From Hymenobacter algoricola (GTDB lineage: Bacteria; Bacteroidota; Bacteroidia; Cytophagales; Hymenobacteraceae), in assembly GCF_039539525.1 (NCBI RefSeq), contig NZ_BAABDH010000108.1:33305-97304 (forward strand): a stretch of DNA of 64,000 nt, given 5' to 3'. Both the position numbers and the translations under genes were made by a program. Within the stretch, counting starts at the first letter, position 1. Each line of letters opens with the position of its first letter. Positions 1-9,666 of this stretch are shown here, one piece after another. Below the pieces are notes generated by a model. That model worked only from the letters and a program-made list of their open reading frames with translations. It was not told where the DNA came from and searched no databases.

Positions 1-5
1 TCGTT

Positions 6-668
6 TTAATCCTGGGTGAGGGCATAGCTCATCAGGTTGGCGCCCATGCGCAGGGCCGCTTCGTGGCTGGCGGGGGAGTCTTCGGGGTAAGTGCCCAGGT
101 CTTCCCAGCCGTTGCCCAGGTCGCACTCAAAGCTGTAGAAGCACACCAGCCGGCCCTTGTAGAGCAGGCCGAAGCCCTGGGCGCGCTTGCCGTCGTGCTC
201 GTGCACCTTGGGCAGCCCTTTGGGAAAAGGAAATTTCTGGTGGTAGATAGGATGGGAGTACGGCAGCTCCACGAACTCCAGCTCGGGAAACACCTTCTTC
301 ATCTCCGGCCGGATGAACTTGTCGAGGCCGTAGTTGTCGTCGATGTGCAGAAAGCCGCCGCCGGTGAGGTAGCGGCGCAGGCTTTTGGCCTCGGCGTCGG
401 TGAAGGACACGTTGCCGTGGCCCGTCATATGCACGAAGGGATAGGTGAACAGTTCGGGCGAGTCCAGCTCCACGGTGGCCTCATCGGGGGCAATGTTGGT
501 GCGCAGGGCCTGGTTGCAGAAGCGGATCAGGTTGGGCAGGCTGGTTTTGTTGGCGTACCAGTCGCCGCCGCCGCCGTAGTGCAGCTTGGCAATGCGGAAG
601 CTGGGCGGGGGCGCGGCCGCCGAGAGGGCCAGCAGGAGCAGAGCGGAAAGCAGCAGGTTTTTGAGCAT
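6..668 (-). CDS. Exported DUF4159-like domain protein
   Basis: A 220-residue protein with an N-terminal signal peptide (about residues 1-18, hydrophobic LLLSALLLLALSAA). The rest resembles DUF4159, which is thought to adopt a glutamine-amidotransferase-like fold without known enzymatic activity. Visible conserved stretches are MTGHGNVSFTD, GGGFLHIDDNYG and the following SHPIYH. In Bacteroidota such proteins often lie near MoxR/vWA genes, but whatever lies downstream here is outside the window. The ATG at 668 is the only start that includes the signal sequence. It is transcribed away from rtcB, so 669-898 is a divergent promoter region. Function unknown; family assignment is from remembered motifs. 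Confidence 0.7.
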   Translation of the reverse strand: MLKNLLLSALLLLALSAAAPPPSFRIAKLHYGGGGDWYANKTSLPNLIRFCNQALRTNIAPDEATVELDSPELFTYPFVHMTGHGNVSFTDAEAKSLRRYLTGGGFLHIDDNYGLDKFIRPEMKKVFPELEFVELPYSHPIYHQKFPFPKGLPKVHEHDGKRAQGFGLLYKGRLVCFYSFECDLGNGWEDLGTYPEDSPASHEAALRMGANLMSYALTQD

Positions 669-800
669 AGGCAGGGTGGGAGCAGCACGGCCCCATATCG
701 ACTACAAAGTAACGGATAGCCGTGAAAGTTCAGGACCGTAGTAACGGCCCATCCCATCAGCGCCATACTGTTTGGCTTTATAAACCCGGTAAGCGTCCGT

Positions 801-822
801 ATCAGCCGCTGGGTCGGCTGAT
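801..822. promoter_or_regulatory. 8-bp inverted repeat upstream of rtcB
   Basis: ATCAGCCG (801-808) and CGGCTGAT (815-822) form a perfect inverted repeat with a 6-base spacer, in the 230-bp gap between the divergent DUF4159 gene and rtcB. It could be an operator, for instance for the Crp/Fnr protein encoded with rtcB, or simply a 5' leader hairpin. No direct evidence of binding. Confidence 0.3.
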
Positions 823-898
823 GTTGCTCGAAAAGGTGTTTCTTGCCGGAAGGACTGGTAGCTGTCCGGCCCGCAAACAATTATTACCAAATCTGCTA

Positions 899-2374
899 AT
901 GGTGACTGGCAAAGAATTAGTGAATCTGGGATTAAAACCAGGCAAGTGGTTTAAGGAAGCTCTCGATCATATCAATTCTTATGGTCTCGCGGGCGATGCT
1001 CTGCTGGCCTACCTCGACACCGTGAAGCCGGCCCCGGTGATTCCGCTTCTGAAAGCTGCGGTGCCGTTTTTTGAGAATATCAGCGCCGACACGGCCGTCG
1101 AGCAGGCCAACATCGACTACGTGAAGCAGTCGATGCAGCAGCTTATGCGTACGCCGACAGTAGTGGCGGGGGCCATTATGCCGGATGCCTGCCCGGCGGG
1201 GCCCTTGGGTACCATTCCGGTTGGGGGCATCGTGGCCACGCGAAATGCCATTCACCCCGGCATGCACAGCGCGGATATCTGCTGCTCCGTGATGCTCACT
1301 AATCTGGGCCGGGTTGATCCGAAAACCGTGCTGGATGTGGCCCAGCAGCTTACGCATTTCGGCCCCGGCGGCCGGCCCGCCGGGCAGCAGTTTGAGCTGC
1401 CGGCAGCGCTTCAGGCCGAGTTTCAGGATAATCCCTTTTTGAACTCGTTGCGCAGCCTCCGGTTTGCCCGGGAGCATCTGGGGACGCAGGGCGACGGCAA
1501 CCACTTTCTGTACGTCGGCATTTCGCGCAATACCGGTGATACGATGCTCATTACGCATCATGGCTCGCGGGGCGTGGGTGCTGCGCTCTATACCCAGGGC
1601 ATGAAGGTGGCCGAACGATTCCGGCAGGCCATTTCACCCGAAACGGCCCCGCCCAATGCCTGGATACCCAGCCAATCGGAAGAAGGGAAACAGTATTGGG
1701 CCGCGCTGCAAACGGTTCGCAAATGGACCAAGCAAAACCACCTGTGCCTGCATGACGCCATCGGCAGTCAGCTTGGCGCGCGGGTGCAGCAGCGTTATTG
1801 GAATGAGCATAATTTTGTGTTCCGTGACGGGGACTTGTTTTATCACGCCAAGGGAGCGACGCCACTGGACCCGAAATTTATGCCCGACATCACCGGCCCG
1901 CGCATCATTCCGCTGAACATGGCCCAACCCATCCTGATTGTGGAGGGCCCGACCACTGAAAACAACCTTGGCTTCGCCCCCCACGGTGCCGGCCGTAACC
2001 TAAGCCGGACCCGCCATAAGTCCAGTAAGGGCCGCCAGACGAAAGAGGACCTGTTTGCCGAAGAAACCCGCGGGATTGATGCCCGGTTTTTCTTCAATCA
2101 GATTGATATTTCTGAGCTGCCCAGTGCCTACAAGGATGCGGAGGAAGTGAAGCGGCAGATTGCGCAGTTCAACCTGGCCACCACCATCGATGAGATTCTG
2201 CCCTACGGCTGCATCATGGCCGGCGACTGGGAGCAGGATGCGCCCTGGCGCAGGAAGAAGCTGGCCAAGGAGGCCGCCCGGCTGGCCGCGGCGGATTCTC
2301 AGGCGGACGGCTCGGCCCTGCAGGAACAGTGGGGGAAAGTCCCTGGAACGTATCCTGGCTCCGGAAATGACTAA
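899..2374 (+). CDS. rtcB: RtcB family RNA-splicing ligase
   Basis: RtcB joins RNA 2',3'-cyclic phosphate or 3'-phosphate ends to 5'-OH ends using GTP and Mn2+. The reading frame is open from 722, but the first 59 codons look like leader sequence, so I start at ATG 899 (491 residues). Metal and catalytic landmarks: D126 and C129 in SADICCSVM, H202 in GDGNHF, H221 in THHGSRGVG, H304 in NEHNF, and H362 in PHGAGRNLSR, the position of the guanylated histidine in the family. Length fits the longer bacterial RtcB forms. The stop overlaps the start of the following Crp/Fnr gene by 8 bases, so the two are probably translationally coupled. No RtcA or RtcR gene is nearby. Confidence 0.93.
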   Translation: MVTGKELVNLGLKPGKWFKEALDHINSYGLAGDALLAYLDTVKPAPVIPLLKAAVPFFENISADTAVEQANIDYVKQSMQQLMRTPTVVAGAIMPDACPAGPLGTIPVGGIVATRNAIHPGMHSADICCSVMLTNLGRVDPKTVLDVAQQLTHFGPGGRPAGQQFELPAALQAEFQDNPFLNSLRSLRFAREHLGTQGDGNHFLYVGISRNTGDTMLITHHGSRGVGAALYTQGMKVAERFRQAISPETAPPNAWIPSQSEEGKQYWAALQTVRKWTKQNHLCLHDAIGSQLGARVQQRYWNEHNFVFRDGDLFYHAKGATPLDPKFMPDITGPRIIPLNMAQPILIVEGPTTENNLGFAPHGAGRNLSRTRHKSSKGRQTKEDLFAEETRGIDARFFFNQIDISELPSAYKDAEEVKRQIAQFNLATTIDEILPYGCIMAGDWEQDAPWRRKKLAKEAARLAAADSQADGSALQEQWGKVPGTYPGSGND

Positions 2375-2948
2375 GGAAAAGCTGCAGCATTTTCTGCAAC
2401 GAACAGGCTTTATCACGGCGGCTCAGGCCGAGGAAATTGCCGCGCAGTTCCGGCCCCGGATGCTGGCCCGCCACGGGATGCTGCTGGAGGCCGGCAAAGT
2501 CAGCGACGACTACTTTTTTCTGGACCAGGGCTTTATGCGGGCCTTTGCCTACGATACGGAGGGCAACGACACCACCACCGCCTTTTATGCCGCGGGCCAG
2601 CTGGTGTTCGAGGTAGCCTCTTTTTTCAACCGCACCCCTTCGCGGGAGTATATCCAGGCCCTGACCGACTGTCAGGGCTGGAGTATCCGGTATCAGGAGT
2701 TGAATGCCCTGTTTCATGCGCGGCCCGAGTTCCGGGAGTTTGGCCGGGCCATGCTGGTGCGGGGCTACGCGGGGCTCAAAGACCGGATGCTGGCCATGAT
2801 AACCGAGCAGGCCGCCGCGCGCTACGAAGCGCTGCTGTGGGCTCAGCCGGAAATCCTGCAGCATGCTCCGCTCAAAAACGTGGCCTCCTACCTCGGGGTC
2901 ACCGACTCGTCGCTGAGCCGCATCCGCAAGGGGAGCAGCAAAAAATAA
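2367..2948 (+). CDS. Crp/Fnr-family transcriptional regulator
   Basis: A 193-residue protein starting at ATG 2367 inside the 3' end of rtcB. Residues about 25-120 look like a cyclic-nucleotide-binding beta-roll (YFFLDQGFMRAFAYDTEG, then FYAAGQLVFE). The C-terminal part has a compact helix-turn-helix (NVASYLGVTDSSLSRIRK). I do not see the canonical phosphate-binding-cassette arginine of cAMP-responsive CRP, nor Fnr cysteines, so the ligand is unknown. This short Crp/Fnr type is common in Bacteroidota. The overlap with rtcB suggests it controls, or is controlled with, RNA repair, but that is inference. Confidence 0.88.
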   Translation: MTKEKLQHFLQRTGFITAAQAEEIAAQFRPRMLARHGMLLEAGKVSDDYFFLDQGFMRAFAYDTEGNDTTTAFYAAGQLVFEVASFFNRTPSREYIQALTDCQGWSIRYQELNALFHARPEFREFGRAMLVRGYAGLKDRMLAMITEQAAARYEALLWAQPEILQHAPLKNVASYLGVTDSSLSRIRKGSSKK

Positions 2949-3033
2949 CGGTTGCCGGCCGTTCTTGTCATTTGGCAAGCCGTAACCGCGGCCGATGGGC
3001 TTCCTTTACCGCAACCAACTCCACCCCGCGGCC

Positions 3034-3723
3034 ATGGAAACGATACCAGTTGCCCTTCGTCTTGCATTCGGCCTGAGCACAGCCTTGGCAGTCTGGCTTT
3101 TTTACCGGGCCGCGCACCGCTCCGGGTGGGTTTTGGCGGTACTGCTGCCGTGGCTGCTGATTCAGGGCGCGGCGGCGGGCAGCGGCTTTTACACCGTTAC
3201 CAGTAATACGCTGCCGCCCCGGCTGGCGCTGGTGCTGGGGCCGCCTATGCTGGCTATAGTGCTGCTGCTGCTCACGGGCCGGGGCCGCCGGTTTGTGGAT
3301 GGGCTGCGCCTGGAAACGTTGACGCTGCTGCACGTCGTCCGGATTCCGGTGGAGCTGGTGCTGTTCGGGCTGTACCTGCACCAGGCCGTGCCCCGGCTGA
3401 TGACGTTCGAGGGGCGCAACTGGGATATCCTGACCGGGCTGACGGCCCCTGTGGTGTATTATCTGGCGTTCCGCAGGAAGCAGCTTGGCCGCTCGGGGCT
3501 GCTCATCTGGAATGTGGTGGGGTTGGCTCTGCTGCTCAACATCGTGGTCAACGCGGTGCTGGCGGTGCCCGGACCCCTGCAGCGCCAGGCCTTCGACCAG
3601 CCCAACGGGGCTGTTCTGCACTTCCCTTTCGCTTGGCTGCCCGGCGTGGTAGTCCCGCTGGCGCTGCTGGCCCACCTGGCCGCCATTCGCCGCCTGTTGC
3701 GGGCACCGCTGACTTCAGAATAG
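3034..3723 (+). CDS. Unknown polytopic membrane protein, about 7 TM helices
   Basis: A 229-residue very hydrophobic protein. Apparent membrane segments: ALRLAFGLSTALAVWLFY, WVLAVLLPWLLIQGAAAG, LALVLGPPMLAIVLLLL, a segment around VRIPVELVLFGLYLH, ILTGLTAPVVYYLAF, LIWNVVGLALLLNIVV and WLPGVVVPLALLAHLAAI. ATG 3034 was preferred over an upstream in-frame codon at 2995 because it starts just before the first helix. It lies 85 bases after the Crp/Fnr gene on the same strand and may share its transcript. I recognise no catalytic motif and assign no function. Confidence 0.75.
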   Translation: METIPVALRLAFGLSTALAVWLFYRAAHRSGWVLAVLLPWLLIQGAAAGSGFYTVTSNTLPPRLALVLGPPMLAIVLLLLTGRGRRFVDGLRLETLTLLHVVRIPVELVLFGLYLHQAVPRLMTFEGRNWDILTGLTAPVVYYLAFRRKQLGRSGLLIWNVVGLALLLNIVVNAVLAVPGPLQRQAFDQPNGAVLHFPFAWLPGVVVPLALLAHLAAIRRLLRAPLTSE

Positions 3724-3736
3724 GCAGTGGCTGATA

Positions 3737-4453
3737 TCAGGAGCTGCTCCGCTCCCGCGCCAGATGGACTGTAAACACGGCTGCCAGCGCCGCCGTTTCG
3801 GTGCGCAGCCGGGAGGCGCCCAGCGTCACCGGCCGGATACCCCGGGCCCGGGCCGCTTCGATTTCCTGGGGCGTAAAGTCGCCTTCGGGGCCAATGAGCA
3901 CGCAGCAGCTCGTGCCCTGGGCCGCGACCTGCGCCAGGGCCGTCCGCTCCCCGGCTTCCAGGTGGGCAATGAAAGTCGTTTCAGCGGTCAGCGTCGGCAC
4001 GAAGGCGGCGAAGTCGGTCAGCTCGTCCAGCTGGGGCAGCCACGCCTGGCCCGACTGCTTGAGGGCGCTGACGGCAATCTTTTCCAGCCGCTCCAGCTTT
4101 AGCTCCCGCCGCTCGGAGCGGGCGCAGCGCAGAAACGTGAGGCGGTCCACGCCCACTTCCACCGCCTTTTCCACCAGCCACTCCATCCGGTCGAGGTTTT
4201 TGGTGGGCGCCACGGCCACGTGCACGAAATAGGCGCGGCGCGGTACCAGCTCGTGCCCGGTGAGGCGGAGCTGGCAGCGCTTGGGATTGGCATCGGCCAC
4301 GGTGGCCTGAAACACGCCGCCGCGCCCGTCGACCAGCACCACGGCGTCGCCGGGGGCGAGGCGCAGGACGCGCACGGCGTGCTTGCTTTCTTCTTCGGAA
4401 AGCTGGTAGGTGGGTTGCGGGGCCGTGAGGTCGGGAGCGTAGAAAGTAAGCAT
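3737..4453 (-). CDS. rsmE: 16S rRNA (uracil-1498-N3)-methyltransferase RsmE
   Basis: RsmE methylates N3 of U1498 in 16S rRNA with S-adenosylmethionine. The 238-residue protein has the N-terminal PUA-like domain (SEEESKHAVRVLRLAPGD) and the C-terminal SPOUT knot with LIGPEGDFTPQEIEAA and LGASRLRTETAALAAV, the SAM-binding signatures of the family. ATG 4453 (MLTFYAPDL) was chosen over an upstream in-frame codon because the family N-terminus aligns there. A hairpin ends three bases before this start codon (separate entry). Confidence 0.95.
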   Translation of the reverse strand: MLTFYAPDLTAPQPTYQLSEEESKHAVRVLRLAPGDAVVLVDGRGGVFQATVADANPKRCQLRLTGHELVPRRAYFVHVAVAPTKNLDRMEWLVEKAVEVGVDRLTFLRCARSERRELKLERLEKIAVSALKQSGQAWLPQLDELTDFAAFVPTLTAETTFIAHLEAGERTALAQVAAQGTSCCVLIGPEGDFTPQEIEAARARGIRPVTLGASRLRTETAALAAVFTVHLARERSSS

Positions 4454-4456
4454 AGC

Positions 4457-4492
4457 GGTGCGAAGTACGGACACGGACCCATACTTCGCACC
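4457..4492 (-). promoter_or_regulatory. Inverted repeat abutting the rsmE start codon
   Basis: GGTGCGAAGTA (4457-4467) and TACTTCGCACC (4482-4492) are perfect 11-bp inverted arms with a 14-base loop. In the rsmE transcript the hairpin would end three bases before the AUG and cover the ribosome-binding region. It could be a translational switch or an operator around the promoter. Seen in sequence; function is inference. Confidence 0.4.
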
Positions 4493-4574
4493 ATGGCGGC
4501 CGCAATTCAAGGAGGGTGCGCCCGTCCCGGGCCCAGGAGCTGCCGCATGCCTGGGCGCCGCCGGGGCGGCCGGG

Positions 4575-5357
4575 CTAGCCCAGCGTTTCGTTCAGCAGCT
4601 GGGCCAGGCGAATGCCGGCCTGCTGAATGCGCTGCTGCATGAGCTGGGCGTGGGCGGGGTAGTAGGTGTAGTCTAGGTCGGCGCCGGCGGGCGTGTCGCG
4701 GTAGAGCTGCTCACTGGCCTGGTACGACTCCCAGAACCACTGGTCCATGGGCGTTTGCTGCCACTCCCGGCGCTGGCGGCGCGGCAGCTGGCTGTATTTA
4801 CCCGCCATTTCGGTGTAGCTCAGGCCCTGGTACTCCAGCAGGCCCGAGTCCCAGAGGCTGTGCAGGTTGGTGTCCTTGCCCCGGAATTTCACCCTGACGT
4901 CGTTGCCGCCCTTATCTTCGGCGTGGCCGGCGTGCAGGGGCTGGTGGGCATCGCCCACCAGGTGCACCACAAACTTCAGCGCGGCCGTGCGTTCGGCGGG
5001 AGTGCTGGCGGCATCTTCGAGCTCACAGAGCTTGATCTGCAGGATCTGGTAGGCGTTAGCCTCCTTCTGCCCGTGCAGCGCCTGCAGGTACTGCGCCTGG
5101 TTCAGACCCGCGGGGGTGTTGACATAGTGCCAGGGCGCGGTGCCCTTGAAGCCGGGGTAGTAGCGGATTTCGTCGGGCCAGGTGCTGATCATCGTCAGTG
5201 TCTCGGTGCCCAGCAGGGTGGCAATTTCGTGGCGGGCCCCGGCAGAAAGGTGTTGTTCGGCAATCTGGGCCACGGCCCGGTGGCCTTCCATGCCCCAGGC
5301 CCAGAGGCGGAGCGGGGTAAGCGTGAGAAACAGTAGCGGGAGTAAGCGTTTGGGCAT
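4575..5357 (-). CDS. S1/P1-type nuclease, exported
   Basis: A 260-residue zinc-dependent nuclease of the S1/P1 family, which cleaves single-stranded nucleic acid. A signal peptide (residues 1-20) ends before WGMEGHRAVA, giving the N-terminal Trp that ligates zinc in this family. Other zinc ligands are visible in HYVN, HLVGDAHQPLHAG, GGND and NLHSLWDSGLL. Location is probably periplasmic or secreted, for scavenging nucleotides or phosphate. It is a single gene upstream of rsmE on the same strand, with 121 bases between them. Confidence 0.93.
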   Translation of the reverse strand: MPKRLLPLLFLTLTPLRLWAWGMEGHRAVAQIAEQHLSAGARHEIATLLGTETLTMISTWPDEIRYYPGFKGTAPWHYVNTPAGLNQAQYLQALHGQKEANAYQILQIKLCELEDAASTPAERTAALKFVVHLVGDAHQPLHAGHAEDKGGNDVRVKFRGKDTNLHSLWDSGLLEYQGLSYTEMAGKYSQLPRRQRREWQQTPMDQWFWESYQASEQLYRDTPAGADLDYTYYPAHAQLMQQRIQQAGIRLAQLLNETLG

Positions 5358-5526
5358 GGTTGGGGAGAGAGGTTGGGAATGGGCCGGTAAATTAACCCGA
5401 TTCTATATACCGGCCCCAATTATTTGCCTCTTGCCCTGCGCGGTAGCGTATCAGCCCGGTTGGCCGGTGGGCCTCCGCCCGGGGCGGCCCGCGGGGCAAA
5501 CCGCCGCCTGCGGTTGGCCCCAAAAC

Positions 5527-5566
5527 GTAATAAGCCCCGCCGGCAGCTGCCAGCGGGGCTTATTAC
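5527..5566 (-). terminator. Hairpin terminator downstream of pckA
   Basis: GTAATAAGCCCCGC (5527-5540) pairs perfectly with GCGGGGCTTATTAC (5553-5566) around a 12-base loop that itself contains a palindrome. Read on the minus strand it follows the pckA stop and is trailed by GTTTT. Confidence 0.6.
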
Positions 5567-5583
5567 AGCGTTGCGCACCCTGC

Positions 5584-7203
<1,620 letters not shown>

Positions 7204-7251
7204 AAGCCGAAAACGGGAAAAATTAGGGTGGGAAGAAGAAGTATCGGGAAA

Positions 7252-7259
7252 CAAAATTA
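7252..7259 (-). promoter_or_regulatory. Putative -7 box for pckA
   Basis: Minus strand reads TAATTTTG, matching the Bacteroidota TAnnTTTG -7 element, 49 bases upstream of the pckA ATG. I do not see a convincing TTG -33 element at the right spacing, so confidence is limited. Confidence 0.45.
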
Positions 7260-7453
7260 GTCAAAAAAGCTGGCCCGCCGCAGTTGCCGCCGGGAAAGTG
7301 CCGGAGGGCCGCGAAAATTCGCTGCAGTGGGCAGGCTTTCTACTCCGATTTACGGCAGCAGTTGCCACTTGCGAAAGTTTTGTAGTTTTACCAACCACCC
7401 GCCTGGTTGCAGCCGGCGGTCCTTTCCCCTTCCCAACACTTCACTTCTTTTTC

Positions 7454-9190
7454 ATGCAAACGACCTCCGCTGTGCGGGAGCAGCAGCCACCGGCCGCCTC
7501 CACCAGCCACCCCAAGGGCCTGTACGTGCTCTTCGCTACCGAAATGTGGGAACGTTTCAGTTACTATGGTATGCGGGCGCTGCTGTCCCTGTACATGCTC
7601 AAGGCGCTCCTGATGAACAAGGAGATGTCGTCGCTCATCTACGGCAACTATACTTCGCTCGTGTACCTGACCCCGCTGCTGGGCGGCTACATGGCCGACC
7701 GCTACTGGGGTAACCGCCGTTCTATTCTGGTGGGGGGCCTGCTGATGGCCGCCGGCCAGTTTGCCCTGTTTTTCTCGGCCTCGCTGTACGGTGCCGGCCA
7801 GACCGAAGTGCCCCAGATGCAGCTGCTGCTGTTTTTCGTGGGACTGGGCTGCCTGATTTTCGGCAACGGCTTCTTCAAGCCCAACATCTCCTCGATGGTG
7901 GGCTCGCTCTACCCGAAGGGCGATTCCCGCATCGATGCGGCCTACACCATCTTCTATATGGGTATCAACCTGGGCGCGTTCTTCTCGCCCCTGGTCTGCG
8001 GCACGCTCGGCGACACGGGCAACCCGGCCGACTTTAAGTGGGGCTTCCTGGCCGCCGGCATCGGCATGCTGATCGGTAGCCTGACCTTTGAAATGCTGAA
8101 GCACAAGTACGTGGTAACCGCCGAGGGCACGCCGCTGGGCGCCAGGCCCGAGCGTACCGTGGAGCACTCGCCGGTAGTGCCGGTGCAGACCGACGGCCCC
8201 GTGCGCGCCGAAACCATTGCCCAGCCCGCCAAGAGCTTCGCCAGCAAGCTGCCCATGCTCATCGGCCTGTTTGCCGTGGTATACGCTACCATTGCGTGGC
8301 TCATGAACAAGGACTGGATTGGCGCGCTGGTGTTCTCGGCCATGATTGTGGCCCCCGTCACCATCCTGACCGACCCCACGCTCACGGCCCGCGAGAAGCA
8401 GAAGATCTACGTTATTTTCATCCTGAGCTTCTTCGTAATCTTCTTCTGGGGCACGTTTGAGCAGGCTGGTGCCTCGCTGACTTTCTTCGCCGACGAGCAG
8501 ACCGACCGGACGCTGGGCGCCTCGGTGGTGCCGGCTTCCTACTTCCAGTCGGCCAACGCCTTGTTCATTATCGTCTTCGCGCCAATCTTTGCCGTGCTCT
8601 GGACCTGGATGGGCAAGCGCGGTACCGAGCCTTCCTCACCCCTGAAAATGTCCATCAGCCTGATGCTGATGGCCGTGGGCTACCTCATCATTGCCTTCGG
8701 GGTACGCGGCGTCGATGCCAACACCAAAGTGAGCATGTTCTGGCTCATCACCATGTATCTGGTGCACACCTTTGCTGAGCTGTGCCTGTCGCCTATCGGG
8801 CTGGCGCTGGTCAACAAGCTGGCTCCGGCCCGCTTCGCCTCGCTGCTGATGGCCGTGTGGTTTCTGGCTACGGCCGCCGGCAACAAGCTGGCCGGCGTGC
8901 TTTCGGGCCTGTATCCTCCCGGCCCCGGCGAGTTTGCTAAAGCCTCCAAGGAAGGCATCAACCTGCCCGGCATCCTGAACGGCACCACCCAGGCCACGGC
9001 CGACGTGATGACCAAGCTGACGGAGCTGGAGCTGACCTCGCACTGGCCCACGTTCCTGGGCTTCCAGATTACCAGCCTCTACGACTTCTTCATGATCTTC
9101 GTGGGGTTGTCGGCCGTGGCGTCGCTCATCCTGTTCGTGCTTTATAAGCGTCTGAATACGATGATGGCCGAGCCGGTAACGGCGGCGTAA
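7454..9190 (+). CDS. POT-family proton-coupled peptide transporter
   Basis: A 578-residue major-facilitator protein of the POT/PTR2 family that imports di- and tripeptides with protons. The hallmark ATEMWERFSYYGMRALLSLY at residues about 28-47 contains the ExxER-like motif, and NGFFKPNISSMVGSLYP is the second family signature. About 12-14 membrane helices follow. ATG 7454 sits just before the family N-terminus; the frame is open far upstream but that part is not conserved-looking. It is followed by a strong terminator. Confidence 0.95.
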   Translation: MQTTSAVREQQPPAASTSHPKGLYVLFATEMWERFSYYGMRALLSLYMLKALLMNKEMSSLIYGNYTSLVYLTPLLGGYMADRYWGNRRSILVGGLLMAAGQFALFFSASLYGAGQTEVPQMQLLLFFVGLGCLIFGNGFFKPNISSMVGSLYPKGDSRIDAAYTIFYMGINLGAFFSPLVCGTLGDTGNPADFKWGFLAAGIGMLIGSLTFEMLKHKYVVTAEGTPLGARPERTVEHSPVVPVQTDGPVRAETIAQPAKSFASKLPMLIGLFAVVYATIAWLMNKDWIGALVFSAMIVAPVTILTDPTLTAREKQKIYVIFILSFFVIFFWGTFEQAGASLTFFADEQTDRTLGASVVPASYFQSANALFIIVFAPIFAVLWTWMGKRGTEPSSPLKMSISLMLMAVGYLIIAFGVRGVDANTKVSMFWLITMYLVHTFAELCLSPIGLALVNKLAPARFASLLMAVWFLATAAGNKLAGVLSGLYPPGPGEFAKASKEGINLPGILNGTTQATADVMTKLTELELTSHWPTFLGFQITSLYDFFMIFVGLSAVASLILFVLYKRLNTMMAEPVTAA

Positions 9191-9208
9191 CTTCCACTGG
9201 TCTCAATG

Positions 9209-9246
9209 GAAAAGCCCTGTCAAACTCTTCTGGCAGGGCTTTTTTA
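9209..9246 (+). terminator. Rho-independent terminator after the POT gene
   Basis: AAAAGCCCTG (9210-9219) pairs with CAGGGCTTTT (9234-9243) and continues into a T run. It lies 20 bases downstream of the transporter stop. Confidence 0.85.
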
Positions 9247-9333
9247 TGTTTTATGGAGTAAAATAATTCAATGATTCGGCTGGTCTTGTCGGAGGCTGGT
9301 TTATGGAATACCATCTTGCATTAAAGTCCCAGG

Positions 9334-9495
9334 ATGTCAGACCGTGTGCATACCTGGTTAATTGTAGGCGTTAGCTTACTTGTGCTGTATGGTGGTTTGG
9401 GAATGCTCAATGTCCAGGTTAGCCTGAAATATGAAATCGGCAACGACCCCTGCCTTTCAGTAGTATCGGGCCGCAACCTGTGTGCTGATTACTAA
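9334..9495 (+). CDS. Small predicted single-TM protein (53 aa)
   Basis: ATG 9334 opens a 53-residue frame: a short polar start (MSDRVHTW), one hydrophobic helix (LIVGVSLLVLYGGLGML), then a polar tail containing two cysteines (DPC and NLCADY). The region is less G+C-rich than its surroundings and lies between two strong terminators together with the next tiny ORF, so it is plausibly an independent transcription unit. No family recognised; a real gene is likely but not certain. Confidence 0.45.
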   Translation: MSDRVHTWLIVGVSLLVLYGGLGMLNVQVSLKYEIGNDPCLSVVSGRNLCADY

Positions 9496-9498
9496 CGA

Positions 9499-9579
9499 AT
9501 GAAGTGGCTGACCTGGGCCTCATTGGGAGGCGTGCTGGAGCTAATCGGGTTCAGCAACCAACTCGTCCGCAAAAAATAG
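9499..9579 (+). CDS. Tiny hydrophobic ORF (26 aa)
   Basis: ATG 9499 starts three bases after the preceding stop and gives 26 residues: MKWLTWASLGGVLELIGF followed by a basic end (NQLVRKK). The terminator at 9601-9638 follows at once. The tight spacing suggests translation coupled to the 53-residue protein, but so short a frame could be chance. Confidence 0.3.
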   Translation: MKWLTWASLGGVLELIGFSNQLVRKK

Positions 9580-9600
9580 CTGCTTAACTAATGCCCATAG

Positions 9601-9638
9601 AAAAGCCCCGCCGGACCGAAGTCCAGCGGGGCTTTTTG
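9601..9638. terminator. Bidirectional terminator between small ORFs and groL
   Basis: AAAAGCCCCGC (9601-9611) pairs with GCGGGGCTTTT (9626-9636), with an inner GGAC/GTCC stem. T runs are present on both strands, so it serves both the plus-strand small ORFs and the minus-strand groL. Confidence 0.85.
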
Positions 9639-9666
9639 TTCTAAGCGAGAAGCTTAGCGGCTGATC

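Noticed and set aside
9126..9314. 62-codon minus-strand frame
   Set aside because: Overlaps the POT gene end and its terminator; no supporting signals.
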